Assembly (NCBI RefSeq): GCF_019669925.1
Contig: NZ_AP019779.1
Coordinates: forward strand, 248,001 to 312,000
Source of the DNA: Methanobrevibacter arboriphilus
Lineage (GTDB): Archaea > Methanobacteriota > Methanobacteria > Methanobacteriales > Methanobacteriaceae
Reading direction: 5' to 3'
DNA length: 64,000 nucleotides
Under the pieces are notes generated by a model, which was given only the letters and a program-made list of their open reading frames with translations, did no database searches and had not been told where the DNA came from. This document shows positions 36,441 to 46,661 of the stretch, one piece after another (position 1 is the first letter of the stretch; each line of letters begins with the position of its first letter). A program made the position numbers and the translations under genes.

Positions 36441-36641
36441 AAAACCACCAAATAATACCCTTAACCAAATACAATCAGATCAATTGAATAAATAACATTT
36501 AGATAATTATTTTTCAATAAATTATGATAATTAATTCTTAATAATCTCTAATTTAATAAACTATGATAATTAATTCTTAATAAGTTCTAATAAATACTTG
36601 TTAATAAACTCTGATAAATAAATATTAATAAGTCCTGATAA

Positions 36642-37565
36642 TTACTTCTTAATAAATTCTATATTAATATCCTCAATTCCATGTAATGAACACAAGTTAT
36701 TCAAAGACTTCTTAATCTTTTCAGTATCAGAAACTTTCAAATCATCCTTAAGATTTATTTTAACAGTTAAAACGTTCTTTTGATTATCCAAACTCCATAG
36801 ATAAAACTTAACAATATCATCAATACCTTCAATAGATAAAATATCTCTCTTTAAAATATCTTGATTAACATTTCCTGGAGCTTCTAAAAGAAGTATTTTA
36901 AAACTATAAAATAGTGTTTTAGCTAAATTATAAATCATCCATATAGTAATAGCTATAGATAATAAAACATCTAATATAGGAATATTAAAGAATATTAAAA
37001 TTACACCAACACCTAAAAGAGCGATCCAACCCATTAAATCTCCAATAAGATGAATTGAAACAGCCCTTTCATTTAAAGTTCTAGAATCTCTTAGCTTCCA
37101 AACACTCAATGCTTTTAAAAATATTGCAAAAATAGCTACAAGGACCATTCCAGAAGCATGAGGCTCAACAGGAGCAAAAATCCTCGAAAATGATTCAAGA
37201 AGAATTAAAACAGAACCAATGATAACGATAGAAGAGGTAATAATAGCTCCAAGAAGAGAAAAACGCCTATAACCATAAGTAAATTTTTCATCCTCTTCTT
37301 TTTCAGAGAATCTTTGAAAAATCCAAGAAAAACCAAGAGCAATAGTATCACTTAAACCATGTAGAAGATCAGCTAATATAGCCATACTATTTGTATAAAT
37401 AGCTCCAACAGCAACTACAAACATGAATACAATGTTTAAGAAAAATGCAAATGAAATATTCTTAGCTGCTTTATGATACTCAAAATCATGAATATGACTA
37501 TCATCTAATTTTAAGACTTCTTTTTCATCAGATAACTTAAAATTATCGTTTTTATCTTCTTTCAT
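36642..37565 (-). CDS. Cation diffusion facilitator (CDF) metal transporter
   Basis: A 307-residue protein with six membrane segments (near residues 34-225). The two metal-binding HxxxD motifs of the CDF family are present: HGLSDTIAL in helix 2 and HLIGDLMGW in helix 5. A cytoplasmic C-terminal domain follows. It likely exports zinc, iron, manganese or similar by proton exchange; specificity is not evident from the motifs. The N-terminus carries a His pair (DDSHIHDFEYH) that may bind metal. GGGGAGGT gives a very strong ribosome binding site. It lies 138 bases downstream of rad50 on the same strand but has its own leader. Confidence 0.88.
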   Translation of the reverse strand: MKEDKNDNFKLSDEKEVLKLDDSHIHDFEYHKAAKNISFAFFLNIVFMFVVAVGAIYTNSMAILADLLHGLSDTIALGFSWIFQRFSEKEEDEKFTYGYRRFSLLGAIITSSIVIIGSVLILLESFSRIFAPVEPHASGMVLVAIFAIFLKALSVWKLRDSRTLNERAVSIHLIGDLMGWIALLGVGVILIFFNIPILDVLLSIAITIWMIYNLAKTLFYSFKILLLEAPGNVNQDILKRDILSIEGIDDIVKFYLWSLDNQKNVLTVKINLKDDLKVSDTEKIKKSLNNLCSLHGIEDINIEFIKK

Positions 37566-37703
37566 AATACCTCCCCTTTCATAATATCCTATTTTTTATA
37601 ATATACTATTTAATATCTATCTTCCATAATATCCTATTTTTTATAATATGCTGCTTAATATCCTATCTTTTATAATATCTTATTTAATTATATAATAATT
37701 ATT

Positions 37704-40538
37704 CTAAATAACATTAGATATTTCATTGATTTCAGATATTCCATCATTTTTTTCAACTTTTATAATATTATCTGCTGCATTTTCAAGCTCACTATCATGA
37801 GTTACAATAATCATTTGAGGAAGAGAAGACATCTGTCTTAAAAGATAAATTAACTCATGCCTTCTAAAACTATCTAAATGAATCGTTGGTTCATCAAGAA
37901 GTATTGTTTCAATGTTACCTTTAGACATAGCTTTTGTAATACCTAGCCTAAGTGCAAGAGCAATAGCAATTTTTTCTCCACCACTAACCATGTCTAATTT
38001 ACTCTCTCCTTCTGGACCAAATACTGAAATATTATAATCTTCATCAATTTTTAAATCAGAATAATTAAAATTAAATTGTTCAAAGAATTCTTTAGTATTT
38101 TTTTGAATAAGCGGCTTTGAACGATTCCTTAAATCTTTTTGAATCCCATCTTTACTGAAAAGTTCCCTTATATCTTTTAAAAGTTTAAGATAATCAGTAA
38201 CATTTTCTAACTTTTCTTTAAGAATATCATTTTGAGTCAATTTTACAGTTAAATTTTCAATATCAGAAATAATCTGAGTAGCTTTACCTTTAATCTCATT
38301 TATTTCTTTATTCAACATTTTTAACTTTTCTTCAGATCTTTCATAAGTAAAAACAACATTTTCATATTTATTTTTACTATAGTTACAAGCCTTAATATTA
38401 TTTTCAATATTATCAACTTTAGAACGAATTGTATCGAATTCATCACTTTTATTTTTTATTTGAGATTCTAAAATTGGTAATTGAACAATTTCTCCTTTTA
38501 GTTGATTATAAACCTTATCTTTATCTCTTAAATCATCAATCCGATTTTTCAGATCTTCCTTTCTAATATCTGGAGATAAATAAGAATCTTTACTCATAGC
38601 TACTTTTAATTTTTCAACTTCAATATCAATATTTCTTTCTAGCTCTCTTAACTTGTCTTTTGTATCATATTCTTTACCTAATACATCAAGAGATCCTGAA
38701 GCATGAACATACTTATCATAGCTTTCTTTTGACATTTCTTGTAATTTATTTTGGTCTTTAATTGATAATAATACATTATCTAACTTATCCCTTGTATCTT
38801 CATAAGTTTTTAATTTAATATCAATATCACTTATTTTTTCAAGCTCTTTTTTAGCTATTTCATAATATTTGTACTTTATTTGAATATCTTTTTCAACAGA
38901 GTTTATTTCATCAAGTTTAGTTTTAAAAATAGATTTTTCATTAGAAATCTTCTTTAATTCATTATTAAACTTATTGATAGATTCTTGATTAAATTTAATT
39001 TTATTATTATAAGAATCTATCAAATCATTTTTCTTTTCTTCAGTAATATCAGATTTACAGATAGGACACTGATTATCAACTTTTTTAATCTCTGAAAGTG
39101 GCTCTTTAGCAGAATTAATACCTTCTTCTAATCCAGAAACCTTATTTGAAATATTATTAGATTTACTATCAATTTCTTTAATTTTACTTTCAGCTCCAAT
39201 TTTAAAATCAATGATTATTCTTTTAAGATCTTTAAAATTATTAGAAATTTCGTTGAAATTCTTCTGATTAGAAAAATCAATTTCTTCTTTATCATAATCA
39301 GAAAAATCAATCTTCGAATTTTCAAAGGTAGAAAAATCAATATTTAATGATTTAGTAGTCTCATTGAAAAAATCTTCGATTAAGGCAATATTCTCATAGA
39401 ATTCCTTTTTAATATCAGATCTATTTTTTTCAAGTTCTTTAATTATTCCTAACTCACTTTCAAGTTTTGATTTTCTATCATTATAAACTTTTAACTTCTT
39501 TTGAACTTGTAAATAATGGTTATAACCTTCTTCTTCATTTTTAATAATATCTTTTTGTTTTCTTATATTAGCTAACTTTTCTTCATAATTATTCCGATCT
39601 TTTGTAAGATGCTCAAGATTATTAACAGACTCTAGAAATTCAAGATAGATAGGAAGTTTATTTGAAAATTTCTCCAAACTTAGCATTTCTTTTTCCTTAT
39701 TTTTAAGATTTTCAAGCTGTTCCTGTAGCTTTTTCCTCTCATCAATTACTCTTCTTGTATTTTCATTTTCATTAATGAGTTGAGTGTTTAATTTATCAAA
39801 AGTAGATTTAGATTTTTCCATTTCTAATTTTTCGTTTGCCTTTAAAGATTTTAATTGTTCTAATTCTTTAATTTCCTTTTCAATACTATTACCTTTAATT
39901 TTAATTTCTTCTAAAATTATTTTTTTGTTTTTTAAATCATTGTTTAAGTCTAATGAAGATGCAGTACGACCATCCAATTCTGACTTTTGGTTTTCATAAA
40001 TATTAATTAAAGGTAGGCTATTTTTCCAAGCTTTTTCAAGACTTTCAACACCAAGAAGTCTTCCAATCAATTTCTTTTTTTCAGATGGAGTTTTACTTAT
40101 TAAGTTAGCTATCTCTCCTTGTTGGATATATATTGCATTTAAAAATAATTCACCATCCATTTCTAGAATTGTCTGAATTTCATTATTAACTGAAGAATCC
40201 CCAGAAGAAATTCTAGTGCTACCTCCATCAGAATCCTTAACTATAAGTTCTGCCTTTGAAGTACTTCCACGAGTTCTATTTACAATATACTCCTTTCCAT
40301 TGGAGATAAATTCTAAACTTACTGACATTAATTCATGAGAATTTTTATTCTTAGTAATCCTAACTAAATCATTAATTTTACCATTGAATTGTTTAAAGAG
40401 TGCAAAACTTATACCATCAAGAATACTTGACTTACCAGCTCCATTTTCTCCAACTATAATACTAATACCTGGTTTAAAATCAATGACAGAATCTTTATGA
40501 GATTTAAAGTTTTTAAGAGTTAATTTTGTAAAAATCAT
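37704..40538 (-). CDS. rad50: Rad50 DNA double-strand break repair ATPase
   Basis: A 944-residue SMC-like ATPase with Walker A near residue 30 (GENGAGKSSI), a long coiled coil split by the zinc hook CPIC at about 490, the ABC signature SGGEKIAIALA near 851 and Walker B/D-loop ILLDEPTIHLD. With Mre11 it tethers and processes DNA ends. The gene is 25 bases downstream of mre11 on the same strand, with herA and nurA farther upstream, i.e. the standard archaeal end-resection neighbourhood. The ribosome binding site is AGTGAT. Confidence 0.95.
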   Translation of the reverse strand: MIFTKLTLKNFKSHKDSVIDFKPGISIIVGENGAGKSSILDGISFALFKQFNGKINDLVRITKNKNSHELMSVSLEFISNGKEYIVNRTRGSTSKAELIVKDSDGGSTRISSGDSSVNNEIQTILEMDGELFLNAIYIQQGEIANLISKTPSEKKKLIGRLLGVESLEKAWKNSLPLINIYENQKSELDGRTASSLDLNNDLKNKKIILEEIKIKGNSIEKEIKELEQLKSLKANEKLEMEKSKSTFDKLNTQLINENENTRRVIDERKKLQEQLENLKNKEKEMLSLEKFSNKLPIYLEFLESVNNLEHLTKDRNNYEEKLANIRKQKDIIKNEEEGYNHYLQVQKKLKVYNDRKSKLESELGIIKELEKNRSDIKKEFYENIALIEDFFNETTKSLNIDFSTFENSKIDFSDYDKEEIDFSNQKNFNEISNNFKDLKRIIIDFKIGAESKIKEIDSKSNNISNKVSGLEEGINSAKEPLSEIKKVDNQCPICKSDITEEKKNDLIDSYNNKIKFNQESINKFNNELKKISNEKSIFKTKLDEINSVEKDIQIKYKYYEIAKKELEKISDIDIKLKTYEDTRDKLDNVLLSIKDQNKLQEMSKESYDKYVHASGSLDVLGKEYDTKDKLRELERNIDIEVEKLKVAMSKDSYLSPDIRKEDLKNRIDDLRDKDKVYNQLKGEIVQLPILESQIKNKSDEFDTIRSKVDNIENNIKACNYSKNKYENVVFTYERSEEKLKMLNKEINEIKGKATQIISDIENLTVKLTQNDILKEKLENVTDYLKLLKDIRELFSKDGIQKDLRNRSKPLIQKNTKEFFEQFNFNYSDLKIDEDYNISVFGPEGESKLDMVSGGEKIAIALALRLGITKAMSKGNIETILLDEPTIHLDSFRRHELIYLLRQMSSLPQMIIVTHDSELENAADNIIKVEKNDGISEINEISNVI

Positions 40539-40563
40539 TATATCACTTTATTAATATCTAAAA

Positions 40564-41922
40564 TTAGTTGAAATCAATAGTTGTCTGTTTAAATTTCTCA
40601 TCAGAATCTTTTATATTTTTATTACTATTATTATTACTAATATTTTCATGATTAGAATTATTTTTATTGGATTTAGTTTTACTATTTAATCTACTTTTAT
40701 TATCTTTCTTATTTTTAGACTCTTGTTTCATTATTTTTTTAAATTCAGTTTCATATTGACCAAAATACTCTTCATAAAACAAATCAGCAATTTTTTGAGA
40801 ATCTTCAAACTTGTCTTTAGACAGTGAATCTAAAAGATCAACAGCTAAATTAGAAATGTCTTCATTATCAAAAGATTTAAGAGATTCAACCAATAAATCT
40901 TTTGGTTCAAGAGAAGTATTATCCTTAATATATCTCTCTTCTATTATTAGTTCTTCATTCCTAAAAGTAGGCCTAAACATTAAAGTAATCTTTGATAGAA
41001 TATTATTTAATTTTTTATAAACATCAGATGTATTAAAATTACCCTTTTCTATAGTAATATTTAAAATAGGTTTATTGTTTAAAGAAGAAATATAGCTTTC
41101 TAAAGAATTAAGTTCTGAATTTAACTTTCCATATTCAATATTTTTAGATATAAACTCTCTTGGAAGTTCAATATTAATTGGATCAACATCGAATCTATTT
41201 TCAGCACCATTTTCACTAGTATCAACTATATAAAAACCTTTTCCATTTTTTTTATAATCAGTAACTTCATTAGACCTCCAAATTTCTGTTGAACCTGGAT
41301 AAACTAATCTTCCTTGACCAAAATCATCAATAATCCTATTATGAACATGACCCATAGCATAATAATTGAAAGAAGTAGGAATATCTGAAATTTCAAGCTC
41401 ATAATCAAAAGGAATATATTTATCAATTCCTTGATGAGCAACTAATATTCTTTTTGAAAATCCTTCACTTTTTTTAGATAAATCACTGAGCAGAGATTTT
41501 AAAAGAGGTGTTTGAGATTTTGAAATATAGTGAGTACCTCCAATAAAAATATCATTTTCCCTTAAAAAAGAACTATTAATAATAGGATTATTTGGACTAA
41601 TAAGAGTAAGGCCAAGCTTTTTAAAAAGGATTTGTGGTGGAAGAGCATTTTGACGTAATATAGTGTCATGATTCCCAGCAATAGCAAAAAATGGAATTCC
41701 TGACTCTTTAATTTTCATCAAACCTTCTTGAAAAATAAGAAGTGCGTTTGGAGATGGTTTTGCTATTTCAAAGAGATCACCACTATGGATTACAAAGTCA
41801 ACTCTCTCATCAATTATTTTATCAACAATTTCATTAAATACATTATAGAAATCATCTTCTCTTTCAATTAATCCATATTGGCGATATCCTAAATGAGTAT
41901 CAGATAAATGAGCAAATTTCAT
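40564..41922 (-). CDS. mre11: Mre11 nuclease
   Basis: A 452-residue calcineurin-like phosphoesterase with the Mre11 metal-binding motifs in order: DTHLG (residue 8), HSGDLF near 47, GNHD near 83, LVAHQG and GHVH. The C-terminus beyond about residue 395 is a Lys/Asn/Ser-rich tail (KNKKDNKSRLNSKTKSNKNN) ending in KFKQTTIDFN, where Rad50 contacts or PCNA-like clamp binding (Q-x-x-I-x-x-F-like, QTTIDF) may lie. It acts with Rad50 in double-strand break resection. AAGGTAA is the ribosome binding site. Its stop is 25 bases before rad50. Confidence 0.94.
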   Translation of the reverse strand: MKFAHLSDTHLGYRQYGLIEREDDFYNVFNEIVDKIIDERVDFVIHSGDLFEIAKPSPNALLIFQEGLMKIKESGIPFFAIAGNHDTILRQNALPPQILFKKLGLTLISPNNPIINSSFLRENDIFIGGTHYISKSQTPLLKSLLSDLSKKSEGFSKRILVAHQGIDKYIPFDYELEISDIPTSFNYYAMGHVHNRIIDDFGQGRLVYPGSTEIWRSNEVTDYKKNGKGFYIVDTSENGAENRFDVDPINIELPREFISKNIEYGKLNSELNSLESYISSLNNKPILNITIEKGNFNTSDVYKKLNNILSKITLMFRPTFRNEELIIEERYIKDNTSLEPKDLLVESLKSFDNEDISNLAVDLLDSLSKDKFEDSQKIADLFYEEYFGQYETEFKKIMKQESKNKKDNKSRLNSKTKSNKNNSNHENISNNNSNKNIKDSDEKFKQTTIDFN

Positions 41923-42128
41923 ATTTTTACCTTTGGGTTATTAATTTGAACAGTTATTTATTAATATAACATGATTAAGTTAATATAAATATTAAATATA
42001 ATTATTAAATATAATTGTTAAATATAGAGTTATTTAATAATATACAGTTTAAAATTTATATAATTTAGTGTAAAATATCCAAGGATAGCTATTTTTAATA
42101 TTAAATAAAGTTAAAAATTTTACTATTT

Positions 42129-42761
42129 TTAATTAAATTCTGAAATATAATATTCTATTTTTTCATTTTCCCACTTTTCACCTAAAAATTTTTTATCAGC
42201 ATGAAACAATAATAAATATCGATATATTAAAGTTAATATAGAAAATGGTAAAATTATATTAAAGAATAAAAATGAGTTAGAAATATAATTAGTGAAAACA
42301 TAATATAACACAAAATTCAACACAGCAACTCTAATAACTAAAATATAAAACTTTCTCTTTGCTTTATTTTTATCTTCATCGAACTTATTGTCAACTTCTT
42401 CTTTATTGGGAATTTTATCAGTTTTCATATACTTTTTAAGCTTTTTAATCCCCTTTTCACCACTTCTAAATTTTCTCTTAAGATTATATAGTTTAATATA
42501 TCTAAAAACTATAAATATTGAAAAGATAACAGCAACATAAGCGAAAATAAAAAAGGGAGATTGTATAATTGATAACTCAGGAGAATAAGAAACATTTTCA
42601 CCTACAAATGTAAATGATGGCATCAATAGAAAATTTCTACTTATAATTGTTCTCACTATAATGAACAAAAATATTCCAACAAGTAGAATAATCTGCAGAT
42701 AAAGTCTTCTAGTTTCCTCGACAATAATTTTAGCTTTTTGATATTTAGTGTTAGTAGACAT
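42129..42761 (-). CDS. Four-helix membrane protein of unknown function
   Basis: A 210-residue protein with four hydrophobic segments arranged as two pairs (near residues 20-38, 70-90, 143-160, 164-185) separated by a Lys-rich cytoplasmic loop (SGEKGIKKLKKYM, and NKAKRKFY). No catalytic motif or known family was recognised. It sits between herA and mre11 in the repair cluster, with AT-rich gaps on both sides, so it may be an unrelated insertion. The ribosome binding site is AAGGTAA. Confidence 0.6.
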   Translation of the reverse strand: MSTNTKYQKAKIIVEETRRLYLQIILLVGIFLFIIVRTIISRNFLLMPSFTFVGENVSYSPELSIIQSPFFIFAYVAVIFSIFIVFRYIKLYNLKRKFRSGEKGIKKLKKYMKTDKIPNKEEVDNKFDEDKNKAKRKFYILVIRVAVLNFVLYYVFTNYISNSFLFFNIILPFSILTLIYRYLLLFHADKKFLGEKWENEKIEYYISEFN

Positions 42762-42945
42762 GATTTACCTTAATTATTAAAAGTTAATATAAATTAAACT
42801 TAGTAAATTAACCTAATAAATTAAAATTTTATATATTAATATCTTAATCTTAATATAAACTGATATATTAATCAATATATTAAAAGATATATTAATCTTA
42901 ATATATTAAACAATATAAATCTTAAATATATTAATATATTAAACT

Positions 42946-44484
42946 TTAATAATTTCCACCTAATTGTTTAAATTCATCTTTTTGATCTTTTATATCATTT
43001 AATTCCTTATCTTTAATTGATTGCCATTGATCGATAATATTAATATCATCACCAACAGTTCTACCTTTAAATTCATCGATTTTAACAAGAGTTGGAACTT
43101 TTACCATCAAACCTAAAACAATAGCTTCACCTACATTTAGAGAAGGCAATTGTTTTACAAGATCTTCACTTAGGCTTTCACTAGCTGACTGAACATGTCT
43201 TTGATCTTGAGGTTCAACAAGTCTGAGAATTATCATATTGTTAGCTTGAGAAAGAGCATCAGGATCAATAGACTTTGGACTTTGACTAACAAGACACAAA
43301 CCAAGACCAAACTTTCTTCCTTCTCTTGCAACTCTACTTATCCAATATTTAGATGAAGGATTGCGGTTTTTAGGAGCTAGAATATGTGCTTCTTCCATGA
43401 TGAAAAAAACTGGAAAATTAAGATGTTTTTCATAGAAATTTTCTTCCTTTTTATGTATAGCTGCTTTTCTACTCTTTAAAGCATTTCGCAATATATGACT
43501 AACAATAACCTCAGCTGCAGATTCATCAGTTTGTCCTAAATCAATCACATTAGCTACACCTAATTTTAACTCTGATAAAATGTTAGATCCATTAATATTT
43601 AATAGATTATCATATTTTGTCTTTAAATCATCCATCTTATTTATTACATCCATAATCTTTGATTTTTCAGATGAATTTATTTCTTTTCCACGGAAAATTT
43701 CTGTATTATACCATTTTTCAAGAACTCGTCTCATAATCTCAAGAAAATCTCTAGTATCAGATTCACCCGATCTAACAACTGCATTTGCTTCTTTATAAGC
43801 TTCTCTAAAGTATCTTTCTTGGATATAAGCAGAACTTGGAATGTTAGCTAAACCTTTTATCTCACTAAAAGACATATATACAGGATTTATAATTGGGTCA
43901 ATTGGATTAACAGTACCATTTTTAAATTCAGCATCAATATATTCCCCATGCATATCAAATATAAGAATACAACCATTATACTCAAGTAAACCATCAATAA
44001 GAACAGAAACTGTGTTAGATTTTCCAGCTCCAGTCATTGCAAGTATAGCTAAATGTCTTGAAACCATATTATTTATATTGAGCTTTACTCCAACATCTTC
44101 CTGACTAATGAGATTTCCAATTTTCAATCCATTATCAAGCTTAAAGATCTTTCTTAAAATTTCTTCATTAGCAACTTGTATTTCAGTTCCTGGAGGTGCA
44201 GGTGTTCTTGGAATTCTAAGATTATCATTAACATCCCCAAGAATTCGAATATTACCTTTTATATAATAATCTTTACCTTCGATTTCCCTTATCTTTTCAA
44301 TAGTATTTGGATCATAGATATCACCATTGAGAGAAACACTACCTCTAATAAGAGATTCAATCATGCCTAAAATGATTTTTCCATCATATTTTAAAGATAC
44401 ATATTCCCCTACTTTAGGCATCTCTTTAGAAATAAAATTAACATCAATAAGAGAATTTTCACCAACACATCGTCCAATTATCAT
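42946..44484 (-). CDS. herA: HerA DNA translocase
   Basis: A 512-residue protein with an N-terminal HAS-barrel (to about 100), Walker A (MTGAGKSNTVSVL, K155), Walker B VFFIMEEAHILAP, the conserved WISRVAREGRKFGLGL arginine-finger region and a final barrel segment. HerA is a hexameric bipolar ATPase that pumps DNA into the NurA nuclease during resection after Mre11-Rad50. nurA lies just upstream, separated by a GNAT gene. The ribosome binding site is AGGTGT. Confidence 0.95.
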   Translation of the reverse strand: MIIGRCVGENSLIDVNFISKEMPKVGEYVSLKYDGKIILGMIESLIRGSVSLNGDIYDPNTIEKIREIEGKDYYIKGNIRILGDVNDNLRIPRTPAPPGTEIQVANEEILRKIFKLDNGLKIGNLISQEDVGVKLNINNMVSRHLAILAMTGAGKSNTVSVLIDGLLEYNGCILIFDMHGEYIDAEFKNGTVNPIDPIINPVYMSFSEIKGLANIPSSAYIQERYFREAYKEANAVVRSGESDTRDFLEIMRRVLEKWYNTEIFRGKEINSSEKSKIMDVINKMDDLKTKYDNLLNINGSNILSELKLGVANVIDLGQTDESAAEVIVSHILRNALKSRKAAIHKKEENFYEKHLNFPVFFIMEEAHILAPKNRNPSSKYWISRVAREGRKFGLGLCLVSQSPKSIDPDALSQANNMIILRLVEPQDQRHVQSASESLSEDLVKQLPSLNVGEAIVLGLMVKVPTLVKIDEFKGRTVGDDINIIDQWQSIKDKELNDIKDQKDEFKQLGGNY

Positions 44485-44686
44485 ATTAACACCTAAATCA
44501 TGTTAAATCCAAATTATAATTAACTAAATCATGTATACTAATTTCAAATTATAATAAACAAAATCATATACATCTATACTAATTCCAAATTATAATTAAC
44601 CAAATTATATCAAGTTCAAATTATAATTAAAGCATATCATATTAAGTCCTAATTATTAATACCAATATACTATTAAACATCTAAAA

Positions 44687-45166
44687 TTAAATATAAATAT
44701 CGTTACTTTTCTTCTTAAAGTGAACAAATCCAAAAGTTTCTGATATTTTTTCAGTTTTAAATTCTTTATATCCACACTTTCTATATAGATATAAATTTTT
44801 AGAACTTTTATAACCTGTAAATAGATAAAATTCAATATTCGAATATAAACTTATATAATAATTCTCAATAGCACTCAGTAGTTTTTTTCCAATACCCATA
44901 TTTTGAAAATCAGGATGAACAATAAGTTTTCTAATTAATATATTATTATTAGATTTAACAGCTCTTATAGAACCTATAATTCCATATTCATAATCAAAAG
45001 CTTTTAAAATAACTCCTTTTTGAAATTCTTCTATAATTTCATCAATCGTCTGATTTAAAGGTTCTATTGAATTATCATTATAAAGCTCTGCCTCAGTAAT
45101 ATAAGATAACTTCTGCAAATCTAAAATTTCATCTAAATCATTTGAATTAGCTTTTTCAATAATCAT
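44687..45166 (-). CDS. GNAT-family N-acetyltransferase
   Basis: About 159 residues from the ATG at 45166, where the GNAT domain starts (MIIEKANSNDLDEIL). An in-frame extension to 45247 exists only because of a 40-base tandem repeat and is not conserved-looking. The acetyl-CoA site is clear: LIRKLIVHPDFQNMGIGKKLL (Q/R-x-x-G-x-G/A), followed by NLYLYRKCGYKEF. The substrate is unknown. It lies between nurA and herA, which normally are adjacent, so it has probably been inserted there. Confidence 0.82.
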   Translation of the reverse strand: MIIEKANSNDLDEILDLQKLSYITEAELYNDNSIEPLNQTIDEIIEEFQKGVILKAFDYEYGIIGSIRAVKSNNNILIRKLIVHPDFQNMGIGKKLLSAIENYYISLYSNIEFYLFTGYKSSKNLYLYRKCGYKEFKTEKISETFGFVHFKKKSNDIYI

Positions 45167-45200
45167 CAAAACCACATCACAAGACTCTTCAATAAAATAT

Positions 45201-45280
45201 TTTTCAAATAAAATACTCCTCAAAAGTATTCCTAAAATATTTTTCAAATAAAATACTCCTCAAAAGTATTCCTAAAATAT
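45201..45280. repeat. 40-bp perfect tandem duplication
   Basis: The 40 bases from 45201 are repeated exactly from 45241. Each copy contains the short palindrome AATACTCCTCAAAAGTATT. It lies in the gap between nurA and the GNAT gene and lengthens the GNAT reading frame artificially at its 5' side. Confidence 0.9.
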
Positions 45281-45307
45281 TTTAATTTCTAAAATATTTA
45301 ACCATGT

Positions 45308-46597
45308 TTAAAGCATTTCCCTACCTGACTTTTCATAAATACCAATAATCTTAGATAGCTGTTCAATATCATTTTTTTTAATAACAACATCATGATGAGC
45401 TTTTTTAAGAAGATAAGGATAACCATCAGTACAATCCTTAGAAATAATTCCAATAATCTCTTTAATCCTTTCTTCATTGGCTTTATAAGGTAACTCAATT
45501 TTTAAAATATTTTTATTTTTTTCCAATCTTACATAAAATATTGTAAAAATTAAGCTTTTAAAAAACTCATTTTCAACAGGAAATTCCCTTTTTAATTGAT
45601 TATCCTTATCAGGAGAATATTTTGGAGGATATGAATAGCCAGTAACTTGATTATCAATATATTTATCAAAAATAGCCATATCGGGAATATTCGATTTAAA
45701 ATAATCATTAGCTATAGATGTTTTAGAAATAGCTATAACTTTATCCTTGTATTTTAACAAATTAGCTAATGCTAAAAGTTTCTCTATATTTTCTAAATAA
45801 TTTTCCACATTTTCAAGGGTAAAACTTTCATCAATAGTATCTTTATTATTAATACTATCCTTTTCAGTGATACTATTATTATTAACACTAATATTATTAG
45901 CAATACTATTATTTTGATTAATACTATTCATTTTGATATCATTCTTTTTATTAATATTAATATTATTTTTAATAGTATTTTTAATATTGTTTTTAGTAAT
46001 ATTATTTTTATTTATATTATTTTTTTGAATAGATTTAAAATCATCTTTTAAATCATGAACCAATTCATTAGAATAGATTTTAACATCATGATTTTCAATA
46101 CTTTTGATCTCTTTATTTAATTTATCTTCAGCTAAATCCAGTATATCATATCGAATACTTTGAGGAATCTCATTTTCAATAGGAGAGGGTCGTATTAAAT
46201 CACCTAAAAGTGAACCATCATAGAGATAATAATCTACATCAAAAGTTTTAATAGTTTTTAAAGCATTTTTAACTTCAAAAAGACCCATATAATTTCTAAT
46301 CCTATCTTTTGCAAATTTACCATGAGACATTGTATTTATATCAGAACTTTCTATTTTAGATAGTTTTTTATTATAAATCAAAGATTCAGCAGAAATAGCG
46401 TAAAAATAAAAACTTAAAAGTTTTTTTTCATTCTTACTACCGTCTCCAGCAGCTATAACCAAATCATCATCACATAAAGGGATTTTTTCATCATTCCAAA
46501 AATCTGAAACTTTAAAATTGGGATTGTCATATTCTTTAATCTTATCATGAATAGTTCCTTTTTTCTTTATAGCTTCAGTATATAATGATTCTAACAT
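45308..46597 (-). CDS. nurA: NurA nuclease
   Basis: A 429-residue NurA-domain protein with the two metal-binding sites visible: D52 in AAGDGSKN and D127 in YLYDGSLLG, the RNase H-like core of NurA. It trims the 5' strand with HerA. An Asn/Lys/Ile-rich insertion of about 60 residues (near 191-255, e.g. KNNINKNNITKNNIKNTIK) interrupts the domain between the conserved blocks; the flanking sequence remains normal, so it is likely a loop. The gene is first in the repair operon (nurA-GNAT-herA-membrane protein-mre11-rad50). Confidence 0.9.
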   Translation of the reverse strand: MLESLYTEAIKKKGTIHDKIKEYDNPNFKVSDFWNDEKIPLCDDDLVIAAGDGSKNEKKLLSFYFYAISAESLIYNKKLSKIESSDINTMSHGKFAKDRIRNYMGLFEVKNALKTIKTFDVDYYLYDGSLLGDLIRPSPIENEIPQSIRYDILDLAEDKLNKEIKSIENHDVKIYSNELVHDLKDDFKSIQKNNINKNNITKNNIKNTIKNNININKKNDIKMNSINQNNSIANNISVNNNSITEKDSINNKDTIDESFTLENVENYLENIEKLLALANLLKYKDKVIAISKTSIANDYFKSNIPDMAIFDKYIDNQVTGYSYPPKYSPDKDNQLKREFPVENEFFKSLIFTIFYVRLEKNKNILKIELPYKANEERIKEIIGIISKDCTDGYPYLLKKAHHDVVIKKNDIEQLSKIIGIYEKSGREML

Positions 46598-46661
46598 TTT
46601 AATCTTCTAACACTTTAATCAAAAAGAATAAATAAATTATTCATTAGATTTATCCACTAAT

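Noticed and set aside
45298-45498. 66-residue frame inside the nurA 3' end
   Set aside because: It overlaps conserved nurA coding sequence in another frame.
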